From Planococcus citri (Eukaryota > Arthropoda > Insecta > Hemiptera > Pseudococcidae): a DNA stretch of 64,000 nt. The DNA lies in contig NC_088679.1 of assembly GCF_950023065.1 (NCBI RefSeq), positions 16,864,001 through 16,928,000 of the forward strand. Reading direction: 5' to 3'. A model generated the notes under the pieces. That model worked only from the letters and a program-made list of their open reading frames with translations, did not search any database and had not been told where the DNA came from. Each line of letters begins with the position of its first letter. Positions within the stretch are counted from its first letter, which is position 1. Shown here in pieces: positions 1 to 10,480 of this stretch. Both the position numbers and the translations under genes were made by a program.

Positions 1-2644
1 GATTACACAAAAGAATGGATCATACTTAGCTATCCAACAAGAATTCGTCGCTGGAAGATTGTGTATTGTGTATGCGTTGATGCGTTTCAATTCTCAATTT
101 TGATTTTCTACTTGGTATTTGAAAATGAAATCTGCATTTCTACAGTGTTTAACGTACCTACCTAATAGGTATTTTTTAAAAAGAATTTTTCGAGAACTTA
201 CACCATATTTGAATAATGTTATTGCATTTTTTTTTAAATTCTTGTTTTCGAAATTGATCGTTAATGAATACCTGTTTGAACCATTTCATTATCAAGTATA
301 ATTTTAAGGATAATTTAATTGTACCGAATATAATATTTATTCCTAAATTGTACAAATAAATGGACATTTTTATTGAAAACTAGTGTGATTTTGTTACGAA
401 AATAAATGTAAAAAATAAATTATAATTAAAAGGTGGGTAGATAAACGAGTAGTTATTTGATTAGAGAAAATAAGGATGTAAATCTAAAAATACAAACGCA
501 ATTAAATATCAGATTACGTACGATGGTATTTATGTAATGAATTCTAACTTAACTTACTCGATTTCTTGCATTGGGCACAATTTATCCATGAAAATTAGTA
601 CATTGTCGAAAAGTACAGGTACCTATTTCTTCACGAAAAGCTGTATTCGATCTTCCGAGAGTTTTTCAAAATATATCTAGGAAATTCATCTGAAATCAGG
701 AAAAAAATATTTAGGTAATTGCGAAAATATTACACGCTTAAAATTTATCAAAATCATGACAAAAAAGAGTAAAAATTGCGGTACTCAAATGATTTCATGA
801 TGATGAAATTACATTTCGGCAGAAAGGGGGTTTTTATAGAATGGAAAATGCTGTCGAAACATATTATTTTAATGCAACTCTGAAAGTATTTGAATCACAT
901 TACTCATCGTAATTGAACATTTTACTAAAATTTCGAGAAAAATCAAGTTTAGTTTATTTTTAGATGTTTTCATGTGATTTTAACAAGATTTAACATAATG
1001 TTTTAGACAATTTTTGCAAAGTTTTGCGCAATGTTACTAAAACTCCTTTTATTCTCATATTATTGAGCTTTTCTAATTCTATTTTGCAATGTTTCATCAA
1101 TGTTCGGTTAAATTCAACTACATAATTTTCTTTAAAATAGGTACATAAAGTACGGTAGAAATAATTGTTAAATTGATCTTATATGTAGTTATTGAAAATC
1201 ACATGAATCGATTTTTAAAAAATAATCGGTCAATTAGAACAAAGCTTTGCGGAAATTGCTTCAAAATTCGTGAAAACGTCATAAAAATACATATTATTCA
1301 TATATCTACCTATTCGATTAATTTAGGTAGGTAATTTAGAGAAATTTCAAACTTACCCTCGTACATTTCATTCAATTTTTTCAACAAAAAAAAACTTTAA
1401 AAACAGACGAAGGAATTTCAAAAACATGAATTTTCATATTTAGCAAGACAAATAATTTTCGAAGTTGAAAAATTTCAAGGTTTCGAGCTAAAGTATGTAC
1501 TTTCCTTCAAAAGGGAATTCAGCGTTCTCAAACGGTCAAACCTCAAATTCACCCTTCTCCCTCAACTCACATCAAAATCATATTTCAATATTTCTGCCAG
1601 GCTTTTTCTTTGCATAAGTGTTTTTTCATATTTTCTTCCTCTCGAAAATTGTAACTTGAAATCCTACAATTATACGCTCATCCCATCTGTATTCAATTCA
1701 TTTTAATTGTTTTAAATAAAATATTCCTGATTTGAACATTTTTGAGTTTCACGAAGACGTTGCAAATGCAATCAAATTCGTTTAGTACCTAGGTATCATT
1801 TCAAAATTTTTCAACTCTGGAAAATGAATGTCTGTATTTTTACTGCTCTTAAAATGGAAAAATCACATGCTTTACTTTATCTTTTTTCCACGCCATTGAA
1901 GATTGAATAGGTATCTAGTGATTTTCTGAGCATCACAATTCTGAACATGATATAAGAGTATGTAATTACTCACCTCATCTTCAGATTGAAAATTACTCCA
2001 ACTTGTAGGTAAATCAAATCGCTAAAAACATATTTTTTTGAAATTTATAATTCTAAAAATTACATTAAAAAAACCTAAAGAGACAAATTGGTAGAGAAAA
2101 AAAATCATTCAAAGCACGACGATGACTTCTTGAGGTCCGATTCCAATTTCAAATAGAAAACATACCGAAGGAATCAATGGAATCTAAAAAAGTGAAATTT
2201 TCAACTTTTTTTTTTCAGAAACGTATCAATTTTAAAAATGCAAATAATAGTATCTTGGAAATTGAAGAAGGCAGAGACGATGACTTATTGAAGAGACAAT
2301 ACTGAAAATTCACTGGCTCACAGTGCTCCTGATTTTATAGAAGAGAACTTTTTTGTATTCTTTTGCCTATATCCTGGTTGAAATTCGGATCGTGTCGAAA
2401 CAACCTACTTTAGGGCGAAATTTACTTTGAGGAGTACACATTATGAAGACAATTTTTCAAATCGCTAAGTTGATCTCAGTTAATGCAACGAATACAGAAT
2501 ATATAAAACAATGAAGGCTGGATTTCTAAATACCTACCTAAGCGACGAACACGACTTTATTAAAAGTAACACAAGGAACAGTAGTAGGAAAACACTTGAG
2601 TACGAAGTCTATCTATGAAATTAATTATAGATTCTTCGGAGTAT
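1..2644. other. Non-coding left flank, no gene seen
   Basis: AT-rich DNA without an open frame longer than about 60 codons on either strand and without recognisable transposon ends. TACCTA/TAGGTA words are scattered through it, as in the other spacers. I find no remnant of the 700-residue gene family here, so copy A may be the edge of the array or its neighbour may lie further left. Confidence 0.6.
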
Positions 2645-2650
2645 TTTATT
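2645..2650 (-). terminator. Candidate poly(A) signal of copy A
   Basis: AATAAA on the minus strand, 263 nt past the stop codon of copy A. The spacing resembles the 214-242 nt seen behind the other members, although the surrounding 3' sequence is not clearly alike. Confidence 0.4.
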
Positions 2651-2912
2651 GTAGAGAATTTAAAAATTAAAAACAAAGTACAAATACTAAAATAAAGTAC
2701 CTAGGTACCATTGAGTAATGAATTAGATTCCTTGTAGGAATAATTTTTGGAAAACAATTTTAGAAATCGTAAAAAGATATTAAAATATTCATTCACAATA
2801 AAAAACACTCAACTTAATCCTATCTAAAAAAAAATAGTAGGCTAATAACAATAATAAATTTAAAATAAGAACCGGATTCAGCATCCAATGCTAAAATCAA
2901 ACAACTCCTCGT

Positions 2913-5084
2913 CTATTGAAAACATCTCATCAACTTCGACATCCACGGCTTCGGTCTCTGCAACTCTTCGCCCAGGAACATATCAACTTGTTCTTGATCA
3001 TTTTCGAAAAACCACGATAAAATCTTGATCCATGCTCGATCATCGGAATTCATCCAAACTTCGCGTAACCAATACAGATCGTACTTCTTCAACTTCCGTA
3101 TTTTAAACATCTTGACTTCTTCTTTACTCGCGCAAAAGTATCCCACTAACTCATCCAGCTCGTTGAGCAAATACTCGGGTTCGTACGTTTCTCTATTCAG
3201 CACATACCAAGCGCAAATATTACCAAACTTGTCGTCGAAAAACGAATCGATTGGAATAATTTTCTTGAAATCGATATCTTTGTTATTTTCATCAGTCGAA
3301 CACCAGGATACAAACGTGCTGAAGCATTTGCCTTCAAATCGTCGCCAAAACTGCTTCGATGAGATCATTATTCGAAAATGTTTCAATAATGTTTTTTTGA
3401 AAACTTTGATCTCATCGTCCGAGGAGTAAACTTGTTCGGTTACTTTAACCAGTTCGTTGAACTTATCGCTCTGATTCCAGCAATGGACAGCATCGGCTGA
3501 AAAAGACGTAATCAGATCTTTCTTCAGTTTAGAAGTGGCTTGTAAATCGTTCGGGAAAGCTTTGTCGATAATCTGGCTCAGTTTATTCCATTTCTCGTGA
3601 TCGAGTACGAAGATCTCTTTACGTAGAAGATTAGAATGGAGTATATTTCGAACGAGTTCTTGAGTCAGACGAACACTCGGCGAATAAAACATCACTACGT
3701 CGATTACTTTATCGAATTCTGAATCGTTCAATAATTCCACGCAATATTTTTCCATTACCGATGATTTCATTACATTTTTCTGGAACTTTAATAGATCAGC
3801 GTTTTCGGGAACGCATACGTTTAAAATATTCGTCATGATATTGTGATCGTCGACACTTTCAATTAACATGAGCGCATCTTCGCTGAGAAACAATCGTTTC
3901 CTGGTAGCTTTTTTTACCATCGACATGAATTTAATGAAAAATCCGTAAGAACTGGGTGAATACTCCGAGTCGCAGCAGAAAGATGCGAATATAGTCTTAG
4001 CATTGTTTTCGGCGACGTATCTTCTAAGTTGATCCGAAGCTGTATCCCAAACGCTGTTCAACATGATCATACAATCTTCAGAATACATCGACCGGACAAA
4101 TACGTCGGTGATTAATTCTGCGAATTCCTGTTCGGTGATTCGATCTCGTATCAGGGTCCAAATAGTAAACGCATTCTCCGGCATATTCAAACCGTAGCAA
4201 AAATTCTTCATCAATTTGACGCCAATTTTATCGACCAGTTGACGTTGTTGATGAAAAGACATCGACGATAAAATCATTTTCTGAAACATACACGACTCGG
4301 ACAAGACTTCAACAGCTTCTGATATTTGCTCGTCTTCGTTCAATCGATTCCAAAAGTACTCGAAAGCGTAAGGTAACGACTTGATACTGCACAGTTTAGT
4401 CATAACCCTCTCGATCCGAATATCTCCGCCACGAAGCGCACTTGCAAATCGTTGCAGCGCTGTGCAATTATCGCCATTTAGACGATGAATCCAATACCTG
4501 ATCTCGTAGTCGAAAAACGATACGTTAAGGAAATCGCCCGGAAGCAAGTATACAGGAAAGCCTTCTATTTCTTCTCCCATACCGTACGAGCACTTTATGA
4601 TGAACCTCTGCGCCGCATTCAACTCTCCCTCGTATATCATCTCGATAGCGCTTCTTTTGTAATTGATTTCACCATTTTGATGCCAAACGACGAGTTTTGG
4701 ATCGAAATAACTGGGGCAATATTTTCGCCACTCTTTCTTAAAGATCTCAATTTCCAGATGATTTATCCAGTTCGCTACTTCGATACGGATTTGTACCAAA
4801 GAATCCAACAACATTTCTTCGATACTGGCAGGTGTTTTTAACGATTTTACCAGTTCCTTTAATTCGAGTACACTGTTGGCGTATGCTTCGGAGCTCAAGT
4901 GTAAAATGCTGCGTATTTCTTTTCGTGGTTTTCTGGTGCTCAGGCGACTGATGTAATCGGTCCATAATTTAAGGGCTAGTTCGTGGCTGACTATGTTTCG
5001 TAACGCTGGCATACATTCGTGGAAAATGAAAAGCCTTTCTGGTGAATGATCCGGGTCCAAGGATTCGATGGCGACGTTTTCCAT
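2913..5084 (-). CDS. Array copy A: divergent full-length member of the ~700-residue family
   Basis: A single-exon frame of 723 residues starting at an ATG that aligns with the starts of the other copies. No known domain is recognised and no function is proposed. Family landmarks, in order: SPERLFIFHE near residue 14, LPYAFEYFWNRL at 237-248, ITEQEF at 316-321, MLNSVWDTASD at 341-351, EGKCF at 584-588 and PIDSFFDDKF at 611-620. Predicted composition is mostly helical, with no signal peptide or membrane segment visible. It is the most divergent member and has a C-terminal tail of about 25 residues (698-723) that the others lack. Its upstream sequence keeps only the promoter-like core, at a shorter distance from the ATG. 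It may be the oldest copy, or one free to diverge. Confidence 0.85.
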   Translation of the reverse strand: MENVAIESLDPDHSPERLFIFHECMPALRNIVSHELALKLWTDYISRLSTRKPRKEIRSILHLSSEAYANSVLELKELVKSLKTPASIEEMLLDSLVQIRIEVANWINHLEIEIFKKEWRKYCPSYFDPKLVVWHQNGEINYKRSAIEMIYEGELNAAQRFIIKCSYGMGEEIEGFPVYLLPGDFLNVSFFDYEIRYWIHRLNGDNCTALQRFASALRGGDIRIERVMTKLCSIKSLPYAFEYFWNRLNEDEQISEAVEVLSESCMFQKMILSSMSFHQQRQLVDKIGVKLMKNFCYGLNMPENAFTIWTLIRDRITEQEFAELITDVFVRSMYSEDCMIMLNSVWDTASDQLRRYVAENNAKTIFASFCCDSEYSPSSYGFFIKFMSMVKKATRKRLFLSEDALMLIESVDDHNIMTNILNVCVPENADLLKFQKNVMKSSVMEKYCVELLNDSEFDKVIDVVMFYSPSVRLTQELVRNILHSNLLRKEIFVLDHEKWNKLSQIIDKAFPNDLQATSKLKKDLITSFSADAVHCWNQSDKFNELVKVTEQVYSSDDEIKVFKKTLLKHFRIMISSKQFWRRFEGKCFSTFVSWCSTDENNKDIDFKKIIPIDSFFDDKFGNICAWYVLNRETYEPEYLLNELDELVGYFCASKEEVKMFKIRKLKKYDLYWLREVWMNSDDRAWIKILSWFFENDQEQVDMFLGEELQRPKPWMSKLMRCFQ

Positions 5085-5150
5085 TGTTTACTGCGGACGG
5101 TCGATTGAATATCTGGAATGAGAATTTTTGCAAAATGTGTTTATTGTTTG
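5085..5150 (-). promoter_or_regulatory. Upstream conserved block of copy A (partial)
   Basis: On the minus strand this contains ATTCTCATTCCAG followed by ATATTC, matching the core element upstream of every other complete copy. Here the CCAG lies only 28 nt before the ATG instead of 54-55, and the TATA-like stretch is not clearly preserved. It could be an initiator or a 3' splice site; see the block of copy E. Confidence 0.45.
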
Positions 5151-6393
5151 TAGTATTTAAGCAGGTTTATAGTGAGGCACATGCACAAAAAAGAGATAGG
5201 TATGGAGAAGGTTCGAAGAATATTCGAAGCAATATTTCAGAATTCAGCGGGACCAATTTTTCGGTCTTTTCTGCCAATTCAATAACTATGGTACTTGGGA
5301 TATAGGGGTCGAATGGGTCAACTTCACCTATCAAATTTTTTTTTCATGTTTTAAATCAAAAAATCACATTTTTTTGCAAACTTTAAATTTTTTAAAACAA
5401 CTTTGCAACATGTTATCATCCCAACTTTTTAATATGTTGTTCAGCATGAAAAGTTGTTCATAATATATTTTTTTCAGAATTTTTGAGAGTCGGAACGATA
5501 TGAAAACTTTAATTGTTTTGAAACTTTTCGAGCCAATTTTTTGTACGAAAAAAAGTGGCAACACTGATTTTTATGATATCACCTAAAGAGCTTTAATATC
5601 ACCAAAAAACCTTTCAAAACCCCTAACTATGGGAAACTGACGAAACTGTTCCATTTCGGTAGGTATCGCGGTTATCGAGTAATCCACTGCTGAAATGGAT
5701 GATATTCTAGGTTCACAGAAAACTTTGACACCCCCTGGCTGCTTTTAAAAATCGGCTAGAGGGCTGCGATTTGCGCCGTTGGTCATTCCTTCGTAAGGTC
5801 TTTCCACAGGAAAAATTTCAAAAAAATGGCCGAACTCCCCTACCACTTCTTGGTCCAATTGACGTGGAATGACCCATGTGCCAGAGTCAAGTTGGACAAA
5901 TTTCATGGAGTTGTTTTCAGGGAGGGGGGGACTGGAATTTCCAAAAAGTCGCCGGAGGCTACAGAACACCTTGGAATCGCCTTCAGTCGACTCAACATGT
6001 TCAAATAAAGTAATAGAGTGAATTTTAAACTTTCTAACTTCATTTGGTAAAAACTAAAAGTTGGTGAAAATTTCAGCTGCCAAAAATTTACCGGAGGAGA
6101 ATGGTTCAACACGATTTCTAATCAATTTGAAGAGTCCAAAACAGGCTAAATACCAGATATATAAATTAATGATTTTCTCGCATTTTTGGATCATTATATT
6201 TTCAAAAAATTCACCAAAAATCAGTGCTCGTACCTACTGAATTTTTTCCAAAAAAAAAAAGGGGGGGAAAGTAACCAAAAAGTGACGAAATGTGAGCAAA
6301 ACATTTCAAATGTAGAAAACATTACCCCACTCGATGCTGATCAAGTGATCATCTTACACGAAGTACCCATACTTGAAAAAAAAATTTTCTTTA
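5151..6393. other. Spacer between copies A and B
   Basis: AT-rich non-coding sequence. Short open frames are present but none resembles a protein. I see no complete element before the insertion at 6399. Confidence 0.5.
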
Positions 6394-6398
6394 TAGGA

Positions 6399-7362
6399 CA
6401 CATTGGTTCAGGTTGAAATTTAGCGCGCCAAAAATCAAAAAAATTTAGTGCTCAAATAAAATTCAAAATTGTGCCAAAGTATTAAGTATAGTCTAGAACC
6501 TACATATCCAGAGTATTGAGACTCGAAGTAGCACTGTTGTTGCCTAATCTATGAGACAAGATGTCACTACACACATGATAAAAATAGTGGTTACTTGAGG
6601 GTGTTTTTAAAATGCATGTCTTTTCCAGTCATCATACGCAAAAGCAATAACCCAATATATCATTTTAAAGCTGAGTTTCTCTAGTTTCGCATGGTGTATG
6701 TGTTTTTTCATTTTCGTTTGATGGGTGCTTCGATTTTGCAAAATAGAAAGTACATTTTTTGAATTTTTTCTACTGATATTTTAGTGTCAAACTATTTCCG
6801 TCCAAGAGATACCAAAAAAAACTCATTGGCATTTAGAGGGCCCAAGTATTAGGTTTAAGACTATGCATACACTTTTTCCGCCTTCTTCCGCCTTTGGCTC
6901 TTTTTACACATTTTAGATTTTACATAATACAGCCTAAATCATCAAAAAATTTTAATATTTTTGACACCCCACTCAAAAAATTCAAAAATGTACCTCTCAT
7001 CATCTCCCTTTGAGGGCTCATTTTGAGGCTAAGCGAAAGAAAAATGCTAAAAACGAATTTGGAAGGCAAAAATATGTAAATTTTGACACCCCACTCGAAA
7101 AATTCAAAAATTCACAATTGAGCATACCCCTTTGAGGGCCAATTTTGGGGCTAGGGTAAAAAATGATGTTAAAAACGAATTTCAAAAAATTCAAAAATTT
7201 ACCACTCAGCACCCCCCTTTGAGGGCCCATTTTGGGGCTAGGGTAAAAAATAACGTCAAAAATGAACTCAGCGCCTCAAATTACCCCTTATTACACATCT
7301 AGAAGTTTACAATATCGAAGTTTTGATTTTTGGTGCGCTAAATTTCAATCTGAACCAGTGTG
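6399..7362. mobile_element. 964-bp non-autonomous DNA element with ~43-bp inverted repeats
   Basis: The ends are inverted repeats beginning CACAYTGGTTCAG and running on through TTGAAATTTAGCGC for about 43 bp with a few mismatches. They are flanked by the direct repeat TAGGA (6394-6398 and 7363-7367), a likely 5-bp target duplication. There is no transposase frame, so it would depend on an enzyme encoded elsewhere. It lies in spacer DNA homologous to that beside other copies. The superfamily is undecided. Confidence 0.7.
6955..7265. repeat. Three ~100-bp tandem repeats inside the 6399 element
   Basis: Each unit contains a CCCACTC or similar start, ATTCAAAAAT, a CCTTTGAGGGC core, TTTTGGGGCTAGGGT (or a variant) and AAAAACGAA. 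The third unit is shorter. The units are direct repeats and diverge by roughly 10-20 percent by eye. Confidence 0.65.
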
Positions 7363-7367
7363 TAGGA

Positions 7368-7670
7368 GAGGCTTTTGGCACAAAATAATCCAACTTGTAC
7401 TCTTAGAGTTAAGAGGCTAAAATTTCAAGTGATTTTTTTTTCTCGTAAAAACCAACAATATCATGGAGAAATACTTGAAAAATTAAAAAAAAACTCTTCG
7501 CAAATAACAAATTGACCATCCGAATGATCATAATCTTTCTTCAACTATTCCAACATTTAAATTTGGTGGCATCTTCAAGTCTTCAAAACAACACGTAACA
7601 CAACATGAATTTCAACTTTCAAGCGAAGATTGAAGCATGTACTACGAAACAATATTAGATATAGGTACGA
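7368..7670. repeat. 3' spacer block shared with other copies
   Basis: The stretch with TTGGCACA, then AGAGGCTAAA and ACACGTAACACAACATGAATT recurs downstream of copies D (20370-20640) and F (36660-36900), and partly behind E, G, H and I. It is duplicated flanking DNA, not a gene. Confidence 0.6.
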
Positions 7671-7676
7671 TTTATT
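7671..7676 (-). terminator. Poly(A) signal of copy B
   Basis: AATAAA on the minus strand, 230 nt past the stop codon. The same signal occurs at 214-237 nt behind copies D, F, G and H, so the position is conserved. Confidence 0.6.
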
Positions 7677-7905
7677 AGAAGGAAAAAAACTGAAGCAGAA
7701 CAGTTACTTACAAAAAAAGAAATGATAAAATGTATACCATGCTTACGAATAAATAATTATGCGGAAAAAAATAAAATATTACCTAAGTAAGTAAGTATAT
7801 CTGATACGAAAAAAACACAAAAAATGCATTGAAAATAACACCGACTAGCTAGATCTTCTTTACTGCTACCAACTTACCGAACAAAAATTTGAATATAGGT
7901 ATATT

Positions 7906-10020
7906 TTATTTTTTAACACTGAGAAACCAGTTTAAAATCGTGCGTCGTTTAATTTCACCAAAAATTTGCTCAACTTGACGAATCCAATACCGATCTCGTT
8001 CGAAATATTTACGTATTTTCACCAGCTCAACTTCTTCATTACTGACGCAAACATATTTTAAAAACGCATTCAGCCGGTTCAGCAAATGTTTAGGATCGGC
8101 ATTGGGTGAAGAGCAGATAGTACGAAACTTGTCGTCGAAAAATGCATCAACCGGAAAAACATCCTTCAGATCAATAATCCGGCTTTCATCTTCAGAGCAC
8201 CAGGATATAAATGTATTGTAACATTTTCCTTTGAAGTCTCGCCAAGATCTTTGAGACAAGATCGTTTCCTGGAAACTTTTCAACAATGTTCGCTTAAAAG
8301 TTTTCATTTCTTCGGCCGAAAAAACTTGTTCGGTTATTTTAACCAACACGCTGAAGTTTTCTTTCTTGTCCCAACAATCAAGAGCACGAGGGGAAAGAGA
8401 GAAAACTAGCTGTTTCTTTAGCTTTGAGATGGTCAAAAAATCGTCTGTAAAAACGGTGTCGATAAAATTACTCAATTTATTCCATGATTCATACTCCATA
8501 ATGAACGAGTCGTCAAAATTTCGGTCTGGCACTAGCACCTTCTTGAAGAATTCGCGAGCGTCATGAGCATTCTGCGAGAAAAATGTCACTCTGGCGATTG
8601 CTTCATCGAATTTCCTATCTCTAAATAATCGGTTGCAATAAACTTCCAAATCGCGGGACTCCATAATCCGATTCTTAAGTTGCAACTGATCTGCTTCTTC
8701 AGGCAAACATAAATTTAATATATCGATGTCGCATTTCGAAACAATCATATCATACTCACCCCACACAGACTCACTGCTGAGAAACAATGTTTTTCTAGTA
8801 TGTTCATTCAACAGTGGCACAAATTTCATGAACAATCTGTAACTACTCGGCGGATACGGTACCATGCAGTTCATGAAAGAAAGAAATATAATGTCGGGAC
8901 GGTTTTCGACAATGTGTCTCTTAAGGCGATCCGAAGCTGTATCCCAAACGCTGTTCAACATAATCATGTACTTTTCAGAACGCATCTCATATCTCAGTAC
9001 CTTTCGTAGGAATTCTACAAATTGCTGCTCTGTGATTCGATCTTTCACTAGGGTCCAAACTATAAACACATTTTCTGGCATACAGTGTTTGGCGGAATAA
9101 TCTAAGACGGAAAACTTCTTCATTAATTCGATAGGAATTTGGTCGATTAGCTGACGTTGTTGAAAGGAGGGCATCGTCGATAGTATAATTTTACGAATTT
9201 CTCTCGACCCCAAGCGAGGCAGGATTCTAAGAGCAACCGCTAACTGCTCCTCTTCACTCAAACGATTCCAAAAATACTCGAAAGCATACGGCAAAGTTCG
9301 ATCGACAGAATCCAGACTGGAATTCGCCATCGCCATCGCCATAGTGACGTTGACCGACGTATCTTCGGGACGAATCATATCAGGCATTCTAAGCCACATC
9401 TCACGCAAATCGTGTTTATGGTGAGAAATCCAATACGCGATTTTCAAATGAGTAATCCCCAGTAAGCAAAAAAACTCTGGGAGAGAGTTCGTCGGAAAAT
9501 TTTCCAATTCAGTAGCCATACCATAGGAACACATCAAAATGAACTTTTGCTCCGTGTTTAATTTTCCTTCGGCCAACATCTTCGAAACGCTTTTTTTGTA
9601 ATCAATCTCACCATTTGGCCGCCAAACGATGTGATTCGGATCAAAATTACGGACGTGGTATCTGGATATTCCTTTCCTGAAGATCTTTATATTGAAATGA
9701 TGTATCCACTGTTTAGTTTCGTCACAAATTTTTTCCAAAGATTCTTTCAACATTTCTTCGATACGTCGAGGTGTTTTCAATAGTTCTGCCAATTTTTTGG
9801 TTTCCTTTTCGTAGTCTGCATCCAGATTAAAAACCGTTCGGAAAAGGTCGTTCGTTTTGTCTTGTATTTTTCTGCATTTTGCACGATTGAGGTAATGGTG
9901 CCATAATTGCAGAGCCACCGTATTGCTGGCTATATTCTGCAATGTTGATACGGATTCGTGGAAGACGAACAGGTTTTCTGATGAATCATCGATGTCCAAA
10001 TTTCCAAAGGGAACTTCCAT
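7906..10020 (-). CDS. Array copy B: full-length member of the ~700-residue family
   Basis: A single-exon frame of 704 residues from an ATG conserved among copies. Landmarks: an FHESVSTLQ motif near residue 20, LQLWHHY near 38, HIVWRPNGEIDYK at 130-142, LPYAFEYFWNRL at 243-254, IPIELM at 295-300, ITEQQF at 329-334 and MLNSVWDTASDRLKRH at 354-369. The frame ends in NWFLSVKK, whereas most sister copies end in SVKN. Two segments, about 243-305 and 315-380, look like the same helical-pair repeat. No signal peptide, membrane span or known catalytic motif is visible, so the function is unknown. The complete promoter-like block and poly(A) signal suggest it is expressed. Confidence 0.88.
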   Translation of the reverse strand: MEVPFGNLDIDDSSENLFVFHESVSTLQNIASNTVALQLWHHYLNRAKCRKIQDKTNDLFRTVFNLDADYEKETKKLAELLKTPRRIEEMLKESLEKICDETKQWIHHFNIKIFRKGISRYHVRNFDPNHIVWRPNGEIDYKKSVSKMLAEGKLNTEQKFILMCSYGMATELENFPTNSLPEFFCLLGITHLKIAYWISHHKHDLREMWLRMPDMIRPEDTSVNVTMAMAMANSSLDSVDRTLPYAFEYFWNRLSEEEQLAVALRILPRLGSREIRKIILSTMPSFQQRQLIDQIPIELMKKFSVLDYSAKHCMPENVFIVWTLVKDRITEQQFVEFLRKVLRYEMRSEKYMIMLNSVWDTASDRLKRHIVENRPDIIFLSFMNCMVPYPPSSYRLFMKFVPLLNEHTRKTLFLSSESVWGEYDMIVSKCDIDILNLCLPEEADQLQLKNRIMESRDLEVYCNRLFRDRKFDEAIARVTFFSQNAHDAREFFKKVLVPDRNFDDSFIMEYESWNKLSNFIDTVFTDDFLTISKLKKQLVFSLSPRALDCWDKKENFSVLVKITEQVFSAEEMKTFKRTLLKSFQETILSQRSWRDFKGKCYNTFISWCSEDESRIIDLKDVFPVDAFFDDKFRTICSSPNADPKHLLNRLNAFLKYVCVSNEEVELVKIRKYFERDRYWIRQVEQIFGEIKRRTILNWFLSVKK

Positions 10021-10117
10021 TTTCTCGAAGATTCAGCTTAGATTCAATTTACGAGATAAAATTCGGTAGAATACCTGGAACAAGAATTTCCGCAGAAAAT
10101 CCACTTAGTTATTATTT
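10021..10117 (-). promoter_or_regulatory. Upstream conserved block of copy B
   Basis: On the minus strand: a TATA-like AATAATAACTAAG, about 30 nt of conserved sequence, then TTCTTGTTCCAG and a 54-nt stretch to the ATG. The same layout recurs upstream of D, E, F, G and H. It is read as a TATA-plus-initiator core promoter with a 54-nt leader, or alternatively as the end of a 5'UTR intron. Confidence 0.5.
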
Positions 10118-10202
10118 AGCATTTGTGGTATACAACAGGATGGAGCTATTAGATAGGTAGAAGTACGTACACATACATTATGAAGTACACAGGCTATAGC
10201 TG

Positions 10203-10440
10203 TAGTGTGGATAGATGTGATCAAAATTTCACGAAAATCAAGTTTAATCCAAAAATAAAATAATAATAATAAACACGTATGTACATCGTCACTACTCGTG
10301 CTACTCATTTATCATCCTGATATTCCCCAGACCAGAACCACGAAGAAACCAGACTTACTTATTAAGTTTATAACGATTTCCACAGTCGAGGGATTTGGAG
10401 TCAGACCGTCAGACCACACACAAAATCGATTTTGTTTTGT
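10203..10440. repeat. Distal 5' spacer block of copy B
   Basis: Contains GATCAAAATTTCACGAAAAT, then the CATCGTCACTAC region, and an ACCACACACAAAATCG stretch. Homologous blocks lie upstream of D (24718), E (35480, partial), F (39400), G (44090) and H (59070). It is duplicated together with the gene. Confidence 0.65.
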
Positions 10441-10480
10441 GAAGTCACTGAAGTCCATTTTCCTCGACATTAACTATATA

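Noticed and set aside
7860..7885. Possible 5' splice site (GGTAAGT or GGTGAGT) just past the stop codons of several copies
   Set aside because: Lost in copies D, F and H (GT not kept), and lies after the stop; a conserved 3'UTR intron is unlikely.
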